Of a stretch of 64,000 bases of DNA, positions 7,369 through 17,672 are shown piece after piece. The stretch comes from Brumicola pallidula DSM 14239 = ACAM 615 (lineage in GTDB: Bacteria > Pseudomonadota > Gammaproteobacteria > Enterobacterales > Alteromonadaceae), in assembly GCF_000428905.1 (NCBI RefSeq), contig NZ_KE386816.1, forward strand, positions 91,385 to 155,384. The letters run 5' to 3'. The notes beneath the pieces are model-generated. The model was not told the origin of the DNA and ran no database searches. It was given only the letters and a program-made list of their open reading frames with translations. The translations under genes were made by a program, and so were the position numbers. Within the stretch, counting starts at the first letter, position 1. Every line of letters starts with the position of its first letter.

Positions 7369-10053
7369 TTAAAATTCAATACTCAACCTAGCGTAAATTT
7401 GACGTCCTCTAGGATCATGTACCTTTGAATCAAACCCACTATTGGTGAATAGTTGTGGCGGATTTTCATCCGTCAAATTAATACCACCAATGGTCAATGA
7501 ATAGCTAGTTTCGCTCTGGATCAGTGCGCCTACGTCGATATTAAACTGAGCATCAAATGTGACATGGCTATCAATCTCTTTAAATCCTATAGTGCCGCAA
7601 CCTGCAGTATTGATCACGCCATCAGAACAGTTTTGATCATCATCATAGGCACTTACATAACGTACAAATATATTCGCGCTATAAGCTTCCATCTTCCAGT
7701 TTAAACCAAAATTAGCCCGCAACTCGGGAGACGAAACACCAATATTACCAAAGTTACGTTTACCTGCACCGTCTATTATTCCGGCTTGTGGATCATCTAG
7801 CTCATAATCAAGCACGTAAGTCATTTGCAGGGTAGGCGAAAACACACCGGAGTCAGTTTCTATTTTATAGCCAGTCACAATGTCTAGACCAGACGTTGTT
7901 AGCGAGCTCGCATTAACAAAGCTATTATTAACCTGTATCACGTTTCCAGTTAATGGATCGCCAGCACGAATTATTCGAGTTGTATCGGTTGGGTTCGCGT
8001 TTAAGATTGCCTGCGCGCTTTCTTGAATGATCAAATCTTCAAACTCAAAATTCCAATAGTCAACTTCAATGGATAGGTCATCAACTGGCTCAAAAGAGAA
8101 TCCAATGTTATAGGCCGTGGACTCTTCTGGTGTTAAGTTTTCATTACCTGCTGTGCGCACAGCAGCAAATGCATTTCCACTAACCACGGGGTCGGCTAAC
8201 TGTTGCAAACTCGTTGCACCGCCTTTTTGCACAAATATTGTTGGTGCTCTGAATGAAGTAGAGATAGATGCTCTTAATGAAAAGTCTTCGCTTGCTCGAT
8301 AGTTAAAGGCTAGCTTAGGATCAAGCGTATCACCCACGAAACCGCCATAGCTTTCATAACGAAGTGCAACCTGCACATCCAAGTCATCAGTTACAGGTAG
8401 GGCTAATTCTGCAAACGCCGCCCACACATCAGCACTATCCTTTAGGTCGGGGTTACCAATAACAAACGAAAAGCTGTCTTCGTTCGAGAGTTTATCATAG
8501 TCTTGTCTTAACTCTTCTTCACGATACTGGAGGCCAAATGCTACGCCAGCGGTCCCGCCATTCATATCAAAAACATCTAGAGAGGCAAAAGCCTCCAGCA
8601 CCTGTAAGTTAGATTTTGAATCGATAACTTGATCAGCAGAAAAAGAATCGATCACATACTGAGAATTTGGTGCCGTAGTATATGAAGTTGCAAAAGGGTT
8701 AAAGTACTCACAGCTTCCCTGTCCTGCCGTCCCCGATAACGGATTACAATCCGCTCCGCCAAAACCAGCTAATGCAAGATTAAATTCAGTATTAAGCACA
8801 TCCTCTACTCGGAATAAGAAGTCATTTGTAGCATTTGTATAGCTAACTTCCCAAAAACCATTCTCCAATTCTCCCTGTAGCACCGTGCTCAAGCGAAAAG
8901 TGTCGGATTCAGTATTAGCTGGATCAGGTTCAAAGCCATTACCCTCAGCTCTACCTAAGAATTGTACAGTTGTTCCAAATGGGTTATTTGGATGAGAGTC
9001 GAGTACTATCGGACCACGTAAATTCGGAAAACTAGGTGCACCACCGCGTTCAGCACGGTTTCTGGCCATACTAACCTCTGCTGTCCAGACCAGACTGTCT
9101 GACAAGTCATATGTGCCTTTAATATATGCATTGACGCGTGTTTCATCTGGGACATACGAATACCCTGGACCGAAATCAAATTGACACGTGCCTACATCAA
9201 AACCACCGATGTTTACTGGTGAGTTGAGAATACCACCAAACTCTTCGCAACCTGTCGGATCAACTACTGGATTAGCCCCGAATCCTGGGACGCCAAAATA
9301 TGATCCCGGATTACCTAAGTTACTGCTATCGTCTTGTGGACGCGATAGTCTGCGATCCTTTAAGAATAAAGGAGAACGATTGGTATAACTAATAGCGGCT
9401 ATTACGCTACTTTTCTCCCCTACAGCACCCCATAATCCCTGCATAACATATTCTTTGTTGTTACCGTGTGCTCCGTCCTGATAATCTAAAGTAACCATGG
9501 CCCCGTCGTAGTCACGCTTAGTAATAAAGTTAACAACACCAGCAACAGCGTCAGACCCGTATAAAGCGGATGCCCCATCTTTTATGATTTCCATTCTATC
9601 AATGGCAATCATGGGAACTAATGAACTAGTGTCTACAAAATTAAGGCCCTCATTAGTTTGCTGAGCATTAACGACCTGACGGCGATTGTTTAGCAACACT
9701 AACGTAGAAGCAACGCCTAAACCTCTTAAATTAATATTTGACGTACCTGCTGTTGCATTCTGTGTAAATGCGTCTGGGTTGTTTTCTGCCCCTGAGTTTA
9801 TTGTTAAGGTTTGTGTTATGTCAGCAATATTCTTGGCGCCAATTGAATCTATTGAAATACTATCCACTACCGACATCGGCGATGGTGATTCAAAATTTTC
9901 GCTGCGTCGTATAAAGCTGCCTGTCACGAGAATTAATTCAACTTCTTTAGCTTTGTCTTCTGGTTCTTCTTGCGCGAGTGCAATGGATGGATAGGCAAAT
10001 AGCTGAGATGTTACAAAAGCTGCAATTGCTGTCTTTTTAGCAGTAAATTTCAT
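7369..10053 (-). CDS. TonB-dependent outer-membrane receptor
   Basis: This protein of about 894 residues has a signal peptide (AIAAFVTSQLFAYPSIALAQ region, cleavage after ALA), a plug domain about residues 45-165 (VLLNNRR, MEIIKDGASALYGSDAVAGV) and a long beta-barrel ending in a C-terminal phenylalanine (ARLSIEF) as outer-membrane barrels require. The plug and barrel style fit receptors for sugars or peptides in marine Alteromonadales as well as siderophore receptors, so the substrate is open. An upstream TTG would add four residues, but the ATG at 10053 has GGGGACC at good spacing and is preferred. No degradation genes or regulator lie beside it, so it is an orphan receptor with its own terminator. 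Confidence 0.92.
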   Translation of the reverse strand: MKFTAKKTAIAAFVTSQLFAYPSIALAQEEPEDKAKEVELILVTGSFIRRSENFESPSPMSVVDSISIDSIGAKNIADITQTLTINSGAENNPDAFTQNATAGTSNINLRGLGVASTLVLLNNRRQVVNAQQTNEGLNFVDTSSLVPMIAIDRMEIIKDGASALYGSDAVAGVVNFITKRDYDGAMVTLDYQDGAHGNNKEYVMQGLWGAVGEKSSVIAAISYTNRSPLFLKDRRLSRPQDDSSNLGNPGSYFGVPGFGANPVVDPTGCEEFGGILNSPVNIGGFDVGTCQFDFGPGYSYVPDETRVNAYIKGTYDLSDSLVWTAEVSMARNRAERGGAPSFPNLRGPIVLDSHPNNPFGTTVQFLGRAEGNGFEPDPANTESDTFRLSTVLQGELENGFWEVSYTNATNDFLFRVEDVLNTEFNLALAGFGGADCNPLSGTAGQGSCEYFNPFATSYTTAPNSQYVIDSFSADQVIDSKSNLQVLEAFASLDVFDMNGGTAGVAFGLQYREEELRQDYDKLSNEDSFSFVIGNPDLKDSADVWAAFAELALPVTDDLDVQVALRYESYGGFVGDTLDPKLAFNYRASEDFSLRASISTSFRAPTIFVQKGGATSLQQLADPVVSGNAFAAVRTAGNENLTPEESTAYNIGFSFEPVDDLSIEVDYWNFEFEDLIIQESAQAILNANPTDTTRIIRAGDPLTGNVIQVNNSFVNASSLTTSGLDIVTGYKIETDSGVFSPTLQMTYVLDYELDDPQAGIIDGAGKRNFGNIGVSSPELRANFGLNWKMEAYSANIFVRYVSAYDDDQNCSDGVINTAGCGTIGFKEIDSHVTFDAQFNIDVGALIQSETSYSLTIGGINLTDENPPQLFTNSGFDSKVHDPRGRQIYARLSIEF

Positions 10054-10626
10054 ATTGGTCCCCAAGATCCGCTTTCTGAATATAGGATCAGACTAACGGA
10101 AGTTAAACTATGGTTTATTATTGTAAAACAGCCATAATCGACTGCCATAAAGTGATAGTAAGTGCAGATCCATTAATTGTAAATAAATTGTTATTTATAT
10201 GTAACAATCAATTAAAGGAATGGTCAGACCAGATTAAAAAAACCACGATTACTTATGTACCTTAGTTAAGTTAGATTAAATTAAAGTGCCCAAATCATTT
10301 TGGCCAAAGGCTTGTTGTATTTGCAATACCGATTTTTATGAATGGTCGCCAGACGATCGTTACTTCGCATTAGGCTTGCCTATACCCAACTTTTGAGAGC
10401 GGTTTTTATGTGTAAAAAAAAATATAACCCACAATGAAAAATGCAGAACCTTGGTATGAAATGACCTCTTCGATGGAATGATTTAGTCTGCCACCGTTAA
10501 ACGTCAGATATAGTTAAACAAAAACAGCAGTGCTGAGTAACTATGCCAAAAGACACTTTGATCTGGCTTGCTATCTTTAACAATTACCCTTATCTTCCTC
10601 TCACTTAACCTGATAGAACCTTATAT
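10054..10626. other. Intergenic region between the TonB receptor and polB
   Basis: About 570 bases separate these divergent genes. No open frame of note, RNA gene or strong hairpin was found. It must carry both promoters. I looked for a LexA operator (CTGT-N8-ACAG) before polB and did not see a convincing one. Confidence 0.5.
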
Positions 10627-12978
10627 ATGCAAGTCTCCTTTGAGGGATTTCTTCTTACAACTCGCAACATAGAACGCCACGGTAAGACCTATATTGAATG
10701 TTGGTTTGTTACTGAAAATGGCGTGCTAAAGGCACTCTCAAGCACACAACAAGGGCTGTTTTTTATTCATCAGCATGATCAAGTGCAAGCGACGCTGCTT
10801 TTACGTAAAAGCGGAATTGAACATAGCTATAATCCCTTATCTTTAAAAACGTTCGAACACCAACCTGTGGGTGGTTTGTACTTTGATAAAAATAATTCAC
10901 TTTATAAAGCAAAAACACTGCTTAAGCAGCATCAAATTAGTTGTTTCGAGGATGATATACGGTTAACCGAACGTTATTTAATGGAGCGTTTTATTTATGG
11001 CAGTGCTGCTTTTACAGGTAAACAAGTCACAGGCAAACCAGCAGAGTTGACTGATATGCAATGCAAACCCAGTCAATTTGTACCGAAGTTTAGTCTGCTG
11101 TCAATTGATATCGAATGCAGTGAACATGGAGAACTGTTCTCAATTGGCCTAGCCAGCGACACCTATAAGTGTGTATTGATGATTGGCGAGGCACAAGCAT
11201 CCCATACTTGGATCCATTGGTTAGATAATGAAAAAACCTTGTTGCAGCAGTTTGTTAAACAAGTGAGCAAAATCGACCCTGATATTATTGTTGGTTGGAA
11301 CGTGGTTAATTTTGATTTTCGGTTACTGATTAAGCGCGCCGCGTTGCATAAAGTTGAATTGTTGTTGGGGCGGGATAGTCAGCCCATTTTATGGCGAGAT
11401 GCTAGAAATGAAGTTAATCAGGGTTTTGTATCTATGCCTGGTCGAGTGGTTGTGGATGGCATCGATGCGCTAAAAACGGCTACTTATCAGTTTGACAGTT
11501 TTAGCTTAGAAAATGTTGCTCAAACTTTATTAGGTAAAGGTAAAAAGACCGAAGACGTCGACGACAGACTTGCCCAGATTGTACATGACTTTAAACATAA
11601 CAAAATCAAATTAGCAGAATACAATCTGCAGGATTGCCAGTTAGTGTTAGCTATTTTTGAACACACGAAAGTGCTAGATTTCCTTACATTACGCAGTCAG
11701 TTAACCGGCCTTGAGTTAGACAGAATGGGCGGCTCGGTAGCGGCTTTTATCAATTTATATTTACCCAAACTTCATAGGTCAGGGTATATCGCGCCTAACC
11801 GACCAAAAGACGGTGGCTTAGCCAGTCCAGGAGGTTATGTGATGAATTCCAAACCTGGCTTATATCAACATGTATTGGTACTCGATTTTAAAAGCCTTTA
11901 TCCGTCCATTATGCGCACTTTTAAAATTGACCCACTTGGGTTAGTGGAAGGATTAACATCTCCAGATAATGCGATTGAGGGCTACCGGGGCGCTAAATTC
12001 AGTCGTGACAAACACTTCTTACCAGAGATTATTACCTCGCTATGGCAGCAGCGTGATGCCGCGAAAAAAAACCAAGATGCCGCTCGTAGTCAAGCTATAA
12101 AAATTTTGATGAATTCGTTTTATGGTGTGTTGGGCTCAGGTGGTTGCCCGTTTTACGACACTCGTTTAGCGAGTTCAATCACGCTGCGTGGCCATGACAT
12201 CATGCAAACCACAGCCAAGTGGATTGAACAGGCGGGTTACCAAGTGATTTATGGCGATACTGACTCCACTTTTGTGTGGCTGGAAGGGCAATACAGTAAT
12301 CAACAAGCGAACCAGATTGGACAATCCCTAGCCTTAATGATAAATCAAAAATGGCAAGATAACATCAAGCTGAAACATCAATTACCGTGTGAGTTAGAAA
12401 TTGAGTTTGAAACTCATTTTAGCCAGTTTTTAATGCCTACTATTCGGGGGTCAGAACTAGGCAGCAAAAAACGTTACGCAGGATTAAAAACCACAAAAGA
12501 GGGTGACGAACTCGTATTTAAAGGTTTGGAAACTGTTCGCTCAGATTGGACACAACTGGCTAAAGGTTTTCAGCTTACGTTATATAAAATGGTCTTTGCG
12601 GGGCAGAATATTAACGATTATTTACTGCAGATCATCGCAGATACTCGTTCAGGTAAGCTAAACGAACAGCTGGTTTATCGCAAGCGTATTCGTCGTAGGT
12701 TGGACCTTTATGTGAAGAACGTACCGCCCCACGTTAAAGCCGCGAGACTTGCTGATCAACAAAATGAAGCATTAGGTAAAACACTCAGATACCAACATAA
12801 AAGTTGGATATCTTATGTGATCACCGTCGAAGGCCCACAACCAATAGAATACCTAAGCAGCAAAATAGATTATGACCATTACGTCGATAAACAAATCAAA
12901 CCCATAGCCGAGGGAATTTTACCCTTTATAGGTTTATCCTTCGAAGACATGACCAGCCAACAAATGGGCTTGTTTTAG
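10627..12978 (+). CDS. polB: DNA polymerase II (family B, PolB)
   Basis: This 783-residue protein matches the length and order of Escherichia coli DNA polymerase II. The exonuclease domain carries SIDIEC (Exo I), GWNVVNFDF (Exo II) and YNLQDCQL (Exo III). The polymerase domain carries DFKSLYPSI (motif A), KILMNSFYGVLGSGG (motif B) and YGDTDSTF (motif C). All catalytic acidic residues are present, and the C-terminus ends QMGLF as in the family. It is a proofreading polymerase for replication restart and translesion synthesis, normally induced by the SOS response. Its ATG has only a weak upstream ribosome site. It appears monocistronic. Confidence 0.96.
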   Translation: MQVSFEGFLLTTRNIERHGKTYIECWFVTENGVLKALSSTQQGLFFIHQHDQVQATLLLRKSGIEHSYNPLSLKTFEHQPVGGLYFDKNNSLYKAKTLLKQHQISCFEDDIRLTERYLMERFIYGSAAFTGKQVTGKPAELTDMQCKPSQFVPKFSLLSIDIECSEHGELFSIGLASDTYKCVLMIGEAQASHTWIHWLDNEKTLLQQFVKQVSKIDPDIIVGWNVVNFDFRLLIKRAALHKVELLLGRDSQPILWRDARNEVNQGFVSMPGRVVVDGIDALKTATYQFDSFSLENVAQTLLGKGKKTEDVDDRLAQIVHDFKHNKIKLAEYNLQDCQLVLAIFEHTKVLDFLTLRSQLTGLELDRMGGSVAAFINLYLPKLHRSGYIAPNRPKDGGLASPGGYVMNSKPGLYQHVLVLDFKSLYPSIMRTFKIDPLGLVEGLTSPDNAIEGYRGAKFSRDKHFLPEIITSLWQQRDAAKKNQDAARSQAIKILMNSFYGVLGSGGCPFYDTRLASSITLRGHDIMQTTAKWIEQAGYQVIYGDTDSTFVWLEGQYSNQQANQIGQSLALMINQKWQDNIKLKHQLPCELEIEFETHFSQFLMPTIRGSELGSKKRYAGLKTTKEGDELVFKGLETVRSDWTQLAKGFQLTLYKMVFAGQNINDYLLQIIADTRSGKLNEQLVYRKRIRRRLDLYVKNVPPHVKAARLADQQNEALGKTLRYQHKSWISYVITVEGPQPIEYLSSKIDYDHYVDKQIKPIAEGILPFIGLSFEDMTSQQMGLF

Positions 12979-13163
12979 AAGCGGCTCTGAGGGCCGATCC
13001 GCAAACGTCGCGCAATAGAAAAAATATCAGACTATAAGTAGAATGTAAGTCATCAGCGAACTGATCTCTAGGCTCCAGCTTAGCGTAAAAAAAGTTCCAA
13101 CACGGGTGCGATAAAGCGCAAAACTGAGTGTCATGAGACAAGCTCAAAATTTAAGGTACTTTT

Positions 13164-13877
13164 ATGTTTATTAACATCTTTATGACTCTGACATTGGTTT
13201 TAGCACCTACTCAAATCCAAGCAGATACTAATAACAATGAGGCCTATTATCAAATAGGGGAGCCTAGTCGCGATGGCATCGGTAAATTTTATATGGGCCG
13301 AGAAATATCCCATGTTATGGGCCATCTCGGTGCCGGTTGGCTTGAGCGTCCAAAACGCGAGCGCGAGGAGCGCACCGATCTATTGCTTCAAAATTTGTCG
13401 TTAAAGGTCACAGATCATGTTGTCGACCTCGGCGCTGGTACAGGTTATTTCAGTTTCCCCATGGCTTTGCAATTAACATCGGGCAGAGTATTGGCCGTTG
13501 ATATAGAGCCTGAAATGCTCAAACTCATCGAGCAGCGAAAATCAGCTGACGGAGTCGAGAATATTGATGTTGTATTGGCCAGTGAACGTTCCCCTAATAT
13601 CCCTGATGCAAGTGTCGATGTGGTTTTATTGGTCGATGCTTACCACGAGTTTTCGTACCCGCGCGAGGTGATGGCTGGAGTAGTAAAAGGTTTAAAACAG
13701 GGTGGTCGGGTGATACTGGTTGAATATCGAGGTGAGGACAGCAGTGTTCCGATTAAGCGCCTACATAAAATGACCCAACGACAAGCTAAAAAAGAAATGA
13801 GCGCGGTAGGCTTGAAATGGTTACGTACCGACGACTATTTACCACAGCAGCACGTCATGGTATTCACCAAAATATAA
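13164..13877 (+). CDS. Exported class I SAM-dependent methyltransferase-like protein
   Basis: This 237-residue protein has a convincing signal peptide (residues 1-21, FMTLTLVLAPTQIQA then DTN). A Rossmann methyltransferase domain follows with motif I VVDLGAGTGYFSFP (about 88-101), the acidic loop VLAVDIEPEMLK, and VDVVLLVDAYHEF for the post-I region. The same combination of signal peptide and methyltransferase fold is known in COG4798-like predicted methyltransferases. How a SAM enzyme would work outside the cytoplasm is not understood, so the real role is unknown. It follows polB at 185 bases and has its own region upstream. No partner gene is evident. Confidence 0.75.
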   Translation: MFINIFMTLTLVLAPTQIQADTNNNEAYYQIGEPSRDGIGKFYMGREISHVMGHLGAGWLERPKREREERTDLLLQNLSLKVTDHVVDLGAGTGYFSFPMALQLTSGRVLAVDIEPEMLKLIEQRKSADGVENIDVVLASERSPNIPDASVDVVLLVDAYHEFSYPREVMAGVVKGLKQGGRVILVEYRGEDSSVPIKRLHKMTQRQAKKEMSAVGLKWLRTDDYLPQQHVMVFTKI

Positions 13878-14256
13878 GGTTCTAATAATGCGGGCCAAGG
13901 TTCTGGCGTAAATATTGAGTTTTTTTACCTGAGCAAGTGTTGGCGTCGCTTAGGATTGATCTTCCGAATAATTGTCGTCCCTGCGCACTATAGTCGGCTT
14001 AGATTTCGGTTTGCAGACGTTAAATGACGCTGTAGAGCCAATTCGAAAACAGGTATTAGACCCTATGGGCTCGTCAGAAGTACACGGACCCAACGCTTAA
14101 TAACATGGCGTTTTAAAGGACAGTTGCAATATCGGCAATTCGACCCGACATTTAAGCTGGACCGACGTTACGTAACTTAATGAACCATACAACACCTAGC
14201 TCTTCGTCTGCGTGTTCTGGGTCCCTTGCCGTTGTTGTTAATTAAGGAAAGACAGC
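13878..14256. other. Intergenic region before the NAD+ synthetase gene
   Basis: 379 bases without a believable gene, RNA or terminator. Several short frames are interrupted by stops. A good ribosome site (AAGGAAAG) lies at the right-hand end and serves the next gene. Confidence 0.45.
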
Positions 14257-16146
14257 ATGAATTATCAACAAAAAATGAAGCGTCTGAGCATTGCTATGGT
14301 TCAAATGGCTATCGCAAATGATCCCATGGAAAATGCAATAAATTTTCTTTCTAAGGTCAAAGAAGCGGTCGCCGAAGGCGCTGACGTGGTGGTTGGCTCA
14401 GAAATGATGCTTAGTCAGTATGTCAGCGGTGACAGGTATGAGGACGATACTTTCGTTGCAGAAATGATCAAAGCTTCACAATTTATTGTCTCAGAATCAA
14501 AATCAATAGATGCGGTACTTTTATACGGCGGAATTGCTTGCGATAACGACGATATTGTAGGTGAAGATGGTCGCATTCGTAAGTATAACGCTGCATTTGT
14601 TGTGCAAGCCGGAGAACTGGTTTGGAATGCAAACAAAAGCCTTCGGTTTGCAGTTAAATCACTGATGCCAAACTATCGAATTTTTGATGATTCGAGGCAT
14701 TTCTTCGACTTACGAAAGTTAGCGGCAGAACGGGGTGCATCTTTTTCTGAGCTGCAACAACCATTTCCGGTGGCCATTCACGGTGTTGTGTATAGTCTAG
14801 GTGTCATGCTTTGTGAAGATATGTGGGATATTGATTACGCTCAAAAACCAGCTCGAACACTCAAGCAAAACGGTGCTGAAGTACTAATAAACCTATCTTG
14901 TTCCAATTGGAGTTGGCGTAAGAATGCAAAACGTGACCAAGTTATCGCTAACATCTGTCAGCAAACGGGTTTATGGTTTGTATACGTGAACAATGTTGGC
15001 TGCCAAAACAATGGCAAAAATTTTATCACTTTTGATGGCGCTTCTACCATCTATAACCCTGTTGGGGAAGTCGTCGTACTCGCCAATAATTATCAGCATG
15101 AAACAAAAGTTGCTGCGCTTGATAGTCAGCGTGCTTCGCTCACTCGTAACGAGGCATCTGATATTGCTCAAATGTTTAGAGCCATTGAAGTCGCGAGTAT
15201 AGGCTTTCTTGCAACCTTGCCAACGAGCGCACGAGAAAAGGTGGTTATTGGGGTTAGTGGTGGTATGGATTCCGCTTTGTCTGTCGCATTCTTTGCTCAC
15301 TTAATGGGGGCGAATAAAGTGGTGGGAGTAAACATGCCGTACAAGCACTACAATGCTGCTGAAACGAAAGATGATGCTGCCCAAATGTGTCGTCGTCTTA
15401 ATGTTGAGTACCGAGTTGTGCCTATCGACACGATTGTTGACGCTACTTGTGTGTTGACGGATATTAAAGTGGGTACCAGTCAGCACAAAACTGCTCAGGC
15501 TGTAGCGCGAATGAATGTGCTGTCGGCGTTAGCTTCTCAGGCCGGCGGTTTTTTCACTTGTAATGCGAATTGGACTGAAATTGCGTTCGGTTATGGTACG
15601 CTAAATGGTGATATGAGAGGCACTTTCTCGCCATGGATGAACTGCCTTAAGCAAGACGTTTATCGCCTAGGTGAGTACCTAAACCGTGAAGTGTATGGTC
15701 GGGAAGTTATCCTTCAGTCTATTATAGACCGTCCTCCGATGGATGAGTTGGTAGAGGCAGGAAGCGGTGCACGTAGTGATCCATTTGACTACGGCAATCT
15801 AACGGGAAATGGTTATCATGATCAGATGGTGAGGGCGGTTGTCGCCTTTAGGTATGGCCCTGAATGGTTTGTTGAGCAATATCTAAAGGGCTCGTTGGAG
15901 CAAAAGCTGCAACTATCAAAGGGCAGGCTAAATATACTTTTTCCAACATCACAAGCGTGGCTGGACGATTTGGAACGTTGCTTTTCGCTCTTTAATGCGG
16001 CGGTATTTAAACGAGTGCAGAGCGTTCCTGGCCCACTGGTTGATAAACGCGGCTTCGGCTGGGACTTCAGGGAAAGTATTCTTGACCGAGTGGAGACGAC
16101 TCGCTATAAAGCCTTGGTGCGTAAGCTAAGAGCTAACAGTGCTTAA
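14257..16146 (+). CDS. Glutamine-dependent NAD+ synthetase-like protein
   Basis: A 629-residue two-domain protein. The N-terminal nitrilase-type glutaminase shows E49 (VVVGSEMML), the lysine of VKSLMPNYRIFDDSRHF, which matches the KxxLPNYxxFDExRxF element of these enzymes, and nucleophile C186 (VMLCEDMWD). The C-terminal NAD+ synthetase domain has the ATP pyrophosphatase loop GVSGGMDSAL (about 331-340). Normally it converts nicotinate adenine dinucleotide, ATP and glutamine to NAD+. The substrate loop reads NANWTEIAFGYGTL rather than the common KSE form, so this may be a diverged paralogue, and the gene symbol nadE is withheld. The ATG at 14257 has a strong ribosome site. It stands alone. Confidence 0.82.
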   Translation: MNYQQKMKRLSIAMVQMAIANDPMENAINFLSKVKEAVAEGADVVVGSEMMLSQYVSGDRYEDDTFVAEMIKASQFIVSESKSIDAVLLYGGIACDNDDIVGEDGRIRKYNAAFVVQAGELVWNANKSLRFAVKSLMPNYRIFDDSRHFFDLRKLAAERGASFSELQQPFPVAIHGVVYSLGVMLCEDMWDIDYAQKPARTLKQNGAEVLINLSCSNWSWRKNAKRDQVIANICQQTGLWFVYVNNVGCQNNGKNFITFDGASTIYNPVGEVVVLANNYQHETKVAALDSQRASLTRNEASDIAQMFRAIEVASIGFLATLPTSAREKVVIGVSGGMDSALSVAFFAHLMGANKVVGVNMPYKHYNAAETKDDAAQMCRRLNVEYRVVPIDTIVDATCVLTDIKVGTSQHKTAQAVARMNVLSALASQAGGFFTCNANWTEIAFGYGTLNGDMRGTFSPWMNCLKQDVYRLGEYLNREVYGREVILQSIIDRPPMDELVEAGSGARSDPFDYGNLTGNGYHDQMVRAVVAFRYGPEWFVEQYLKGSLEQKLQLSKGRLNILFPTSQAWLDDLERCFSLFNAAVFKRVQSVPGPLVDKRGFGWDFRESILDRVETTRYKALVRKLRANSA

Positions 16147-16259
16147 ACCACCGCCTAGGGACAGCGTAAAGATGGTGGTAAACCTAGCAATAATCAGACG
16201 ATTCAGGTCGTACAGGTCAATGTATGTGCACGTTGGGTGTATTTTAAAGTAAGCAAGGA

Positions 16260-16652
16260 TTACGTAACAAGACCTTTTGCCAACACTCTATTGGCTAATA
16301 ATGCAAGCAATTCAACTTCTCTTTCGCTGCGTTCACCATCTATTTTAGTAATTGCCATTGCCACTTCTAACGAACGTGCGGCATCTATGTTTAACTCATC
16401 AGATAATGAGCGGATATACTCGGGAGCGGCCATATCGTCAATGGCTTCGCGAGCTTGATGGATCACATCGTTAACATAGGCTTGTTTTGAAATTCCACTA
16501 TGCCAAGGCATACTCTCTAAAAGTTCATCAAAGTAATCTTGTTCAGTTAACGTAACCTTCCCGTCAATCTGATAGAGCAAAACAGTTAACTTGATCAAAG
16601 CTTCGTTGTGGAGTTGATGTTGTCTAGTATCTAATTGATGTAGTTCAGACAT
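16260..16652 (-). CDS. TerB-like (tellurite-resistance/Dje-fold) small protein
   Basis: This 130-residue all-helical cytoplasmic protein has the alternating acidic pattern of TerB-like domains: LIKLTVLLYQIDGKVTLTE near residue 21 and VAMAITKIDGERSEREVELL near residue 98. These two pseudo-repeats with D-G-x-x-x-x-x-E place metal-binding acids as in TerB. No ter operon partners are nearby, so a tellurite role should not be assumed; stand-alone TerB-like proteins are common and mostly uncharacterised. The neighbour upstream on the same strand is the WYL regulator, 138 bases away. Confidence 0.7.
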   Translation of the reverse strand: MSELHQLDTRQHQLHNEALIKLTVLLYQIDGKVTLTEQDYFDELLESMPWHSGISKQAYVNDVIHQAREAIDDMAAPEYIRSLSDELNIDAARSLEVAMAITKIDGERSEREVELLALLANRVLAKGLVT

Positions 16653-16790
16653 AATTCCTACCTTTGGAAAGTTAAAGCGAGTTTATAATTTATAAAGACC
16701 CAAATTATTGAAGTAAAGTTCCACAAAAGTACAAGGTTATTAAAATAAACTCGTTATTTTGCTGAATGAGCGATCGTGTATTTATTTAAT

Positions 16791-17672
16791 TCAAACCGAA
16801 TAGCCAGGAGCCAATGTCGGATTTTCAATACGTTGCAGGACATCGACGTTCTCAAGTGCAAGCTGACATCCTTGTCCTCGAATTCGATGCCCTTCGGAGC
16901 AATCTACTTGCCACTGTCTTAGTATATAGGCAGCAAGAGCGGCTCTTGTTGTCATTATCTTTTTACCTTCGTGCATTGCAAAGTCCATCTCAATAGCCAG
17001 AGGATTCTCGATACCGGGGTGGGGAATAATGACTAAGTTAACAATCTGATTGAACTGAACGTCAGCACTGACCCGTTGATGAGGCAATATTTCTTCATCT
17101 GAGCCAGTAATATGTGTAAACCGAGTGCACACAAAATCTCTAAAACCTTGGTTTTTGCAATCGTAACCGCGCACATGCCAGCGATGCCCGTTATTGATCA
17201 TCGTATGCGGGATAAAAAGTCTGACTGACTCACCCGAAGAAACCGATACATAGCCAACTTCGCATGCTGTTTGATTATGAATACCACGCATCAAAGCTGC
17301 AATAATGCTGCTGTCAGGATGGATGAGTTGAACCGCATCAAAGCATTGTTCCGATGGCTGTGTTGAATTTGAAATACCATTGCCAAAGCCACGGCTGAGC
17401 GATTGCAAAATAATATCTGGTTGGTATTTAAATAGCGCTACAAATGCGGCGGTCCGGTAGTATTGTTTGGTCGAATGGTCGAGCACTAAGTTGGTACTTG
17501 CTAACTCGCGATATGCAGCGAAGTCTCTAGTGCATGCGGCTAATCCAGTTTGAAAACGATTAACCAAATCATTGCGTGTTATATGCCCAAAAAAATGCAG
17601 GCAGAAGTCGATGAACGCCAATCGTTCTCTTTGTGCATGGGGCATTTCATTTATGATTTCGGTGGTGTTCAC
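16791..17672 (-). CDS. WYL-domain transcriptional regulator, CapW/BrxR-like
   Basis: About 293 residues. An N-terminal winged helix (about 15-80: FIDFCLHFFGHITRNDLVN, then the LVLDHSTKQYY hairpin) is followed by a central WYL-type domain (CEVGYVSVSSGESVRLFIPH and the RWHVRGYDCKNQGFRDF strand) and a C-terminal WCX-like extension. This order and the wording of the first domain fit the CapW/BrxR group, repressors usually found beside CBASS, BREX or other phage-defence genes. No defence operon is present here. A TTG at 17681 overlaps its own ribosome site, so the GTG at 17672 is a better start. A perfect inverted repeat lies about 90 bases upstream and could be its operator. Confidence 0.75.
   Translation of the reverse strand: MNTTEIINEMPHAQRERLAFIDFCLHFFGHITRNDLVNRFQTGLAACTRDFAAYRELASTNLVLDHSTKQYYRTAAFVALFKYQPDIILQSLSRGFGNGISNSTQPSEQCFDAVQLIHPDSSIIAALMRGIHNQTACEVGYVSVSSGESVRLFIPHTMINNGHRWHVRGYDCKNQGFRDFVCTRFTHITGSDEEILPHQRVSADVQFNQIVNLVIIPHPGIENPLAIEMDFAMHEGKKIMTTRAALAAYILRQWQVDCSEGHRIRGQGCQLALENVDVLQRIENPTLAPGYSV

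Noticed and set aside
9686-9994. Plus-strand 102-codon frame antisense to the TonB receptor plug
   Set aside because: It mirrors the coding constraints of the receptor gene and has no independent support.
10500-10626. Possible LexA operator before polB
   Set aside because: No CTGT-N8-ACAG match was found, although polB is SOS-controlled in E. coli.
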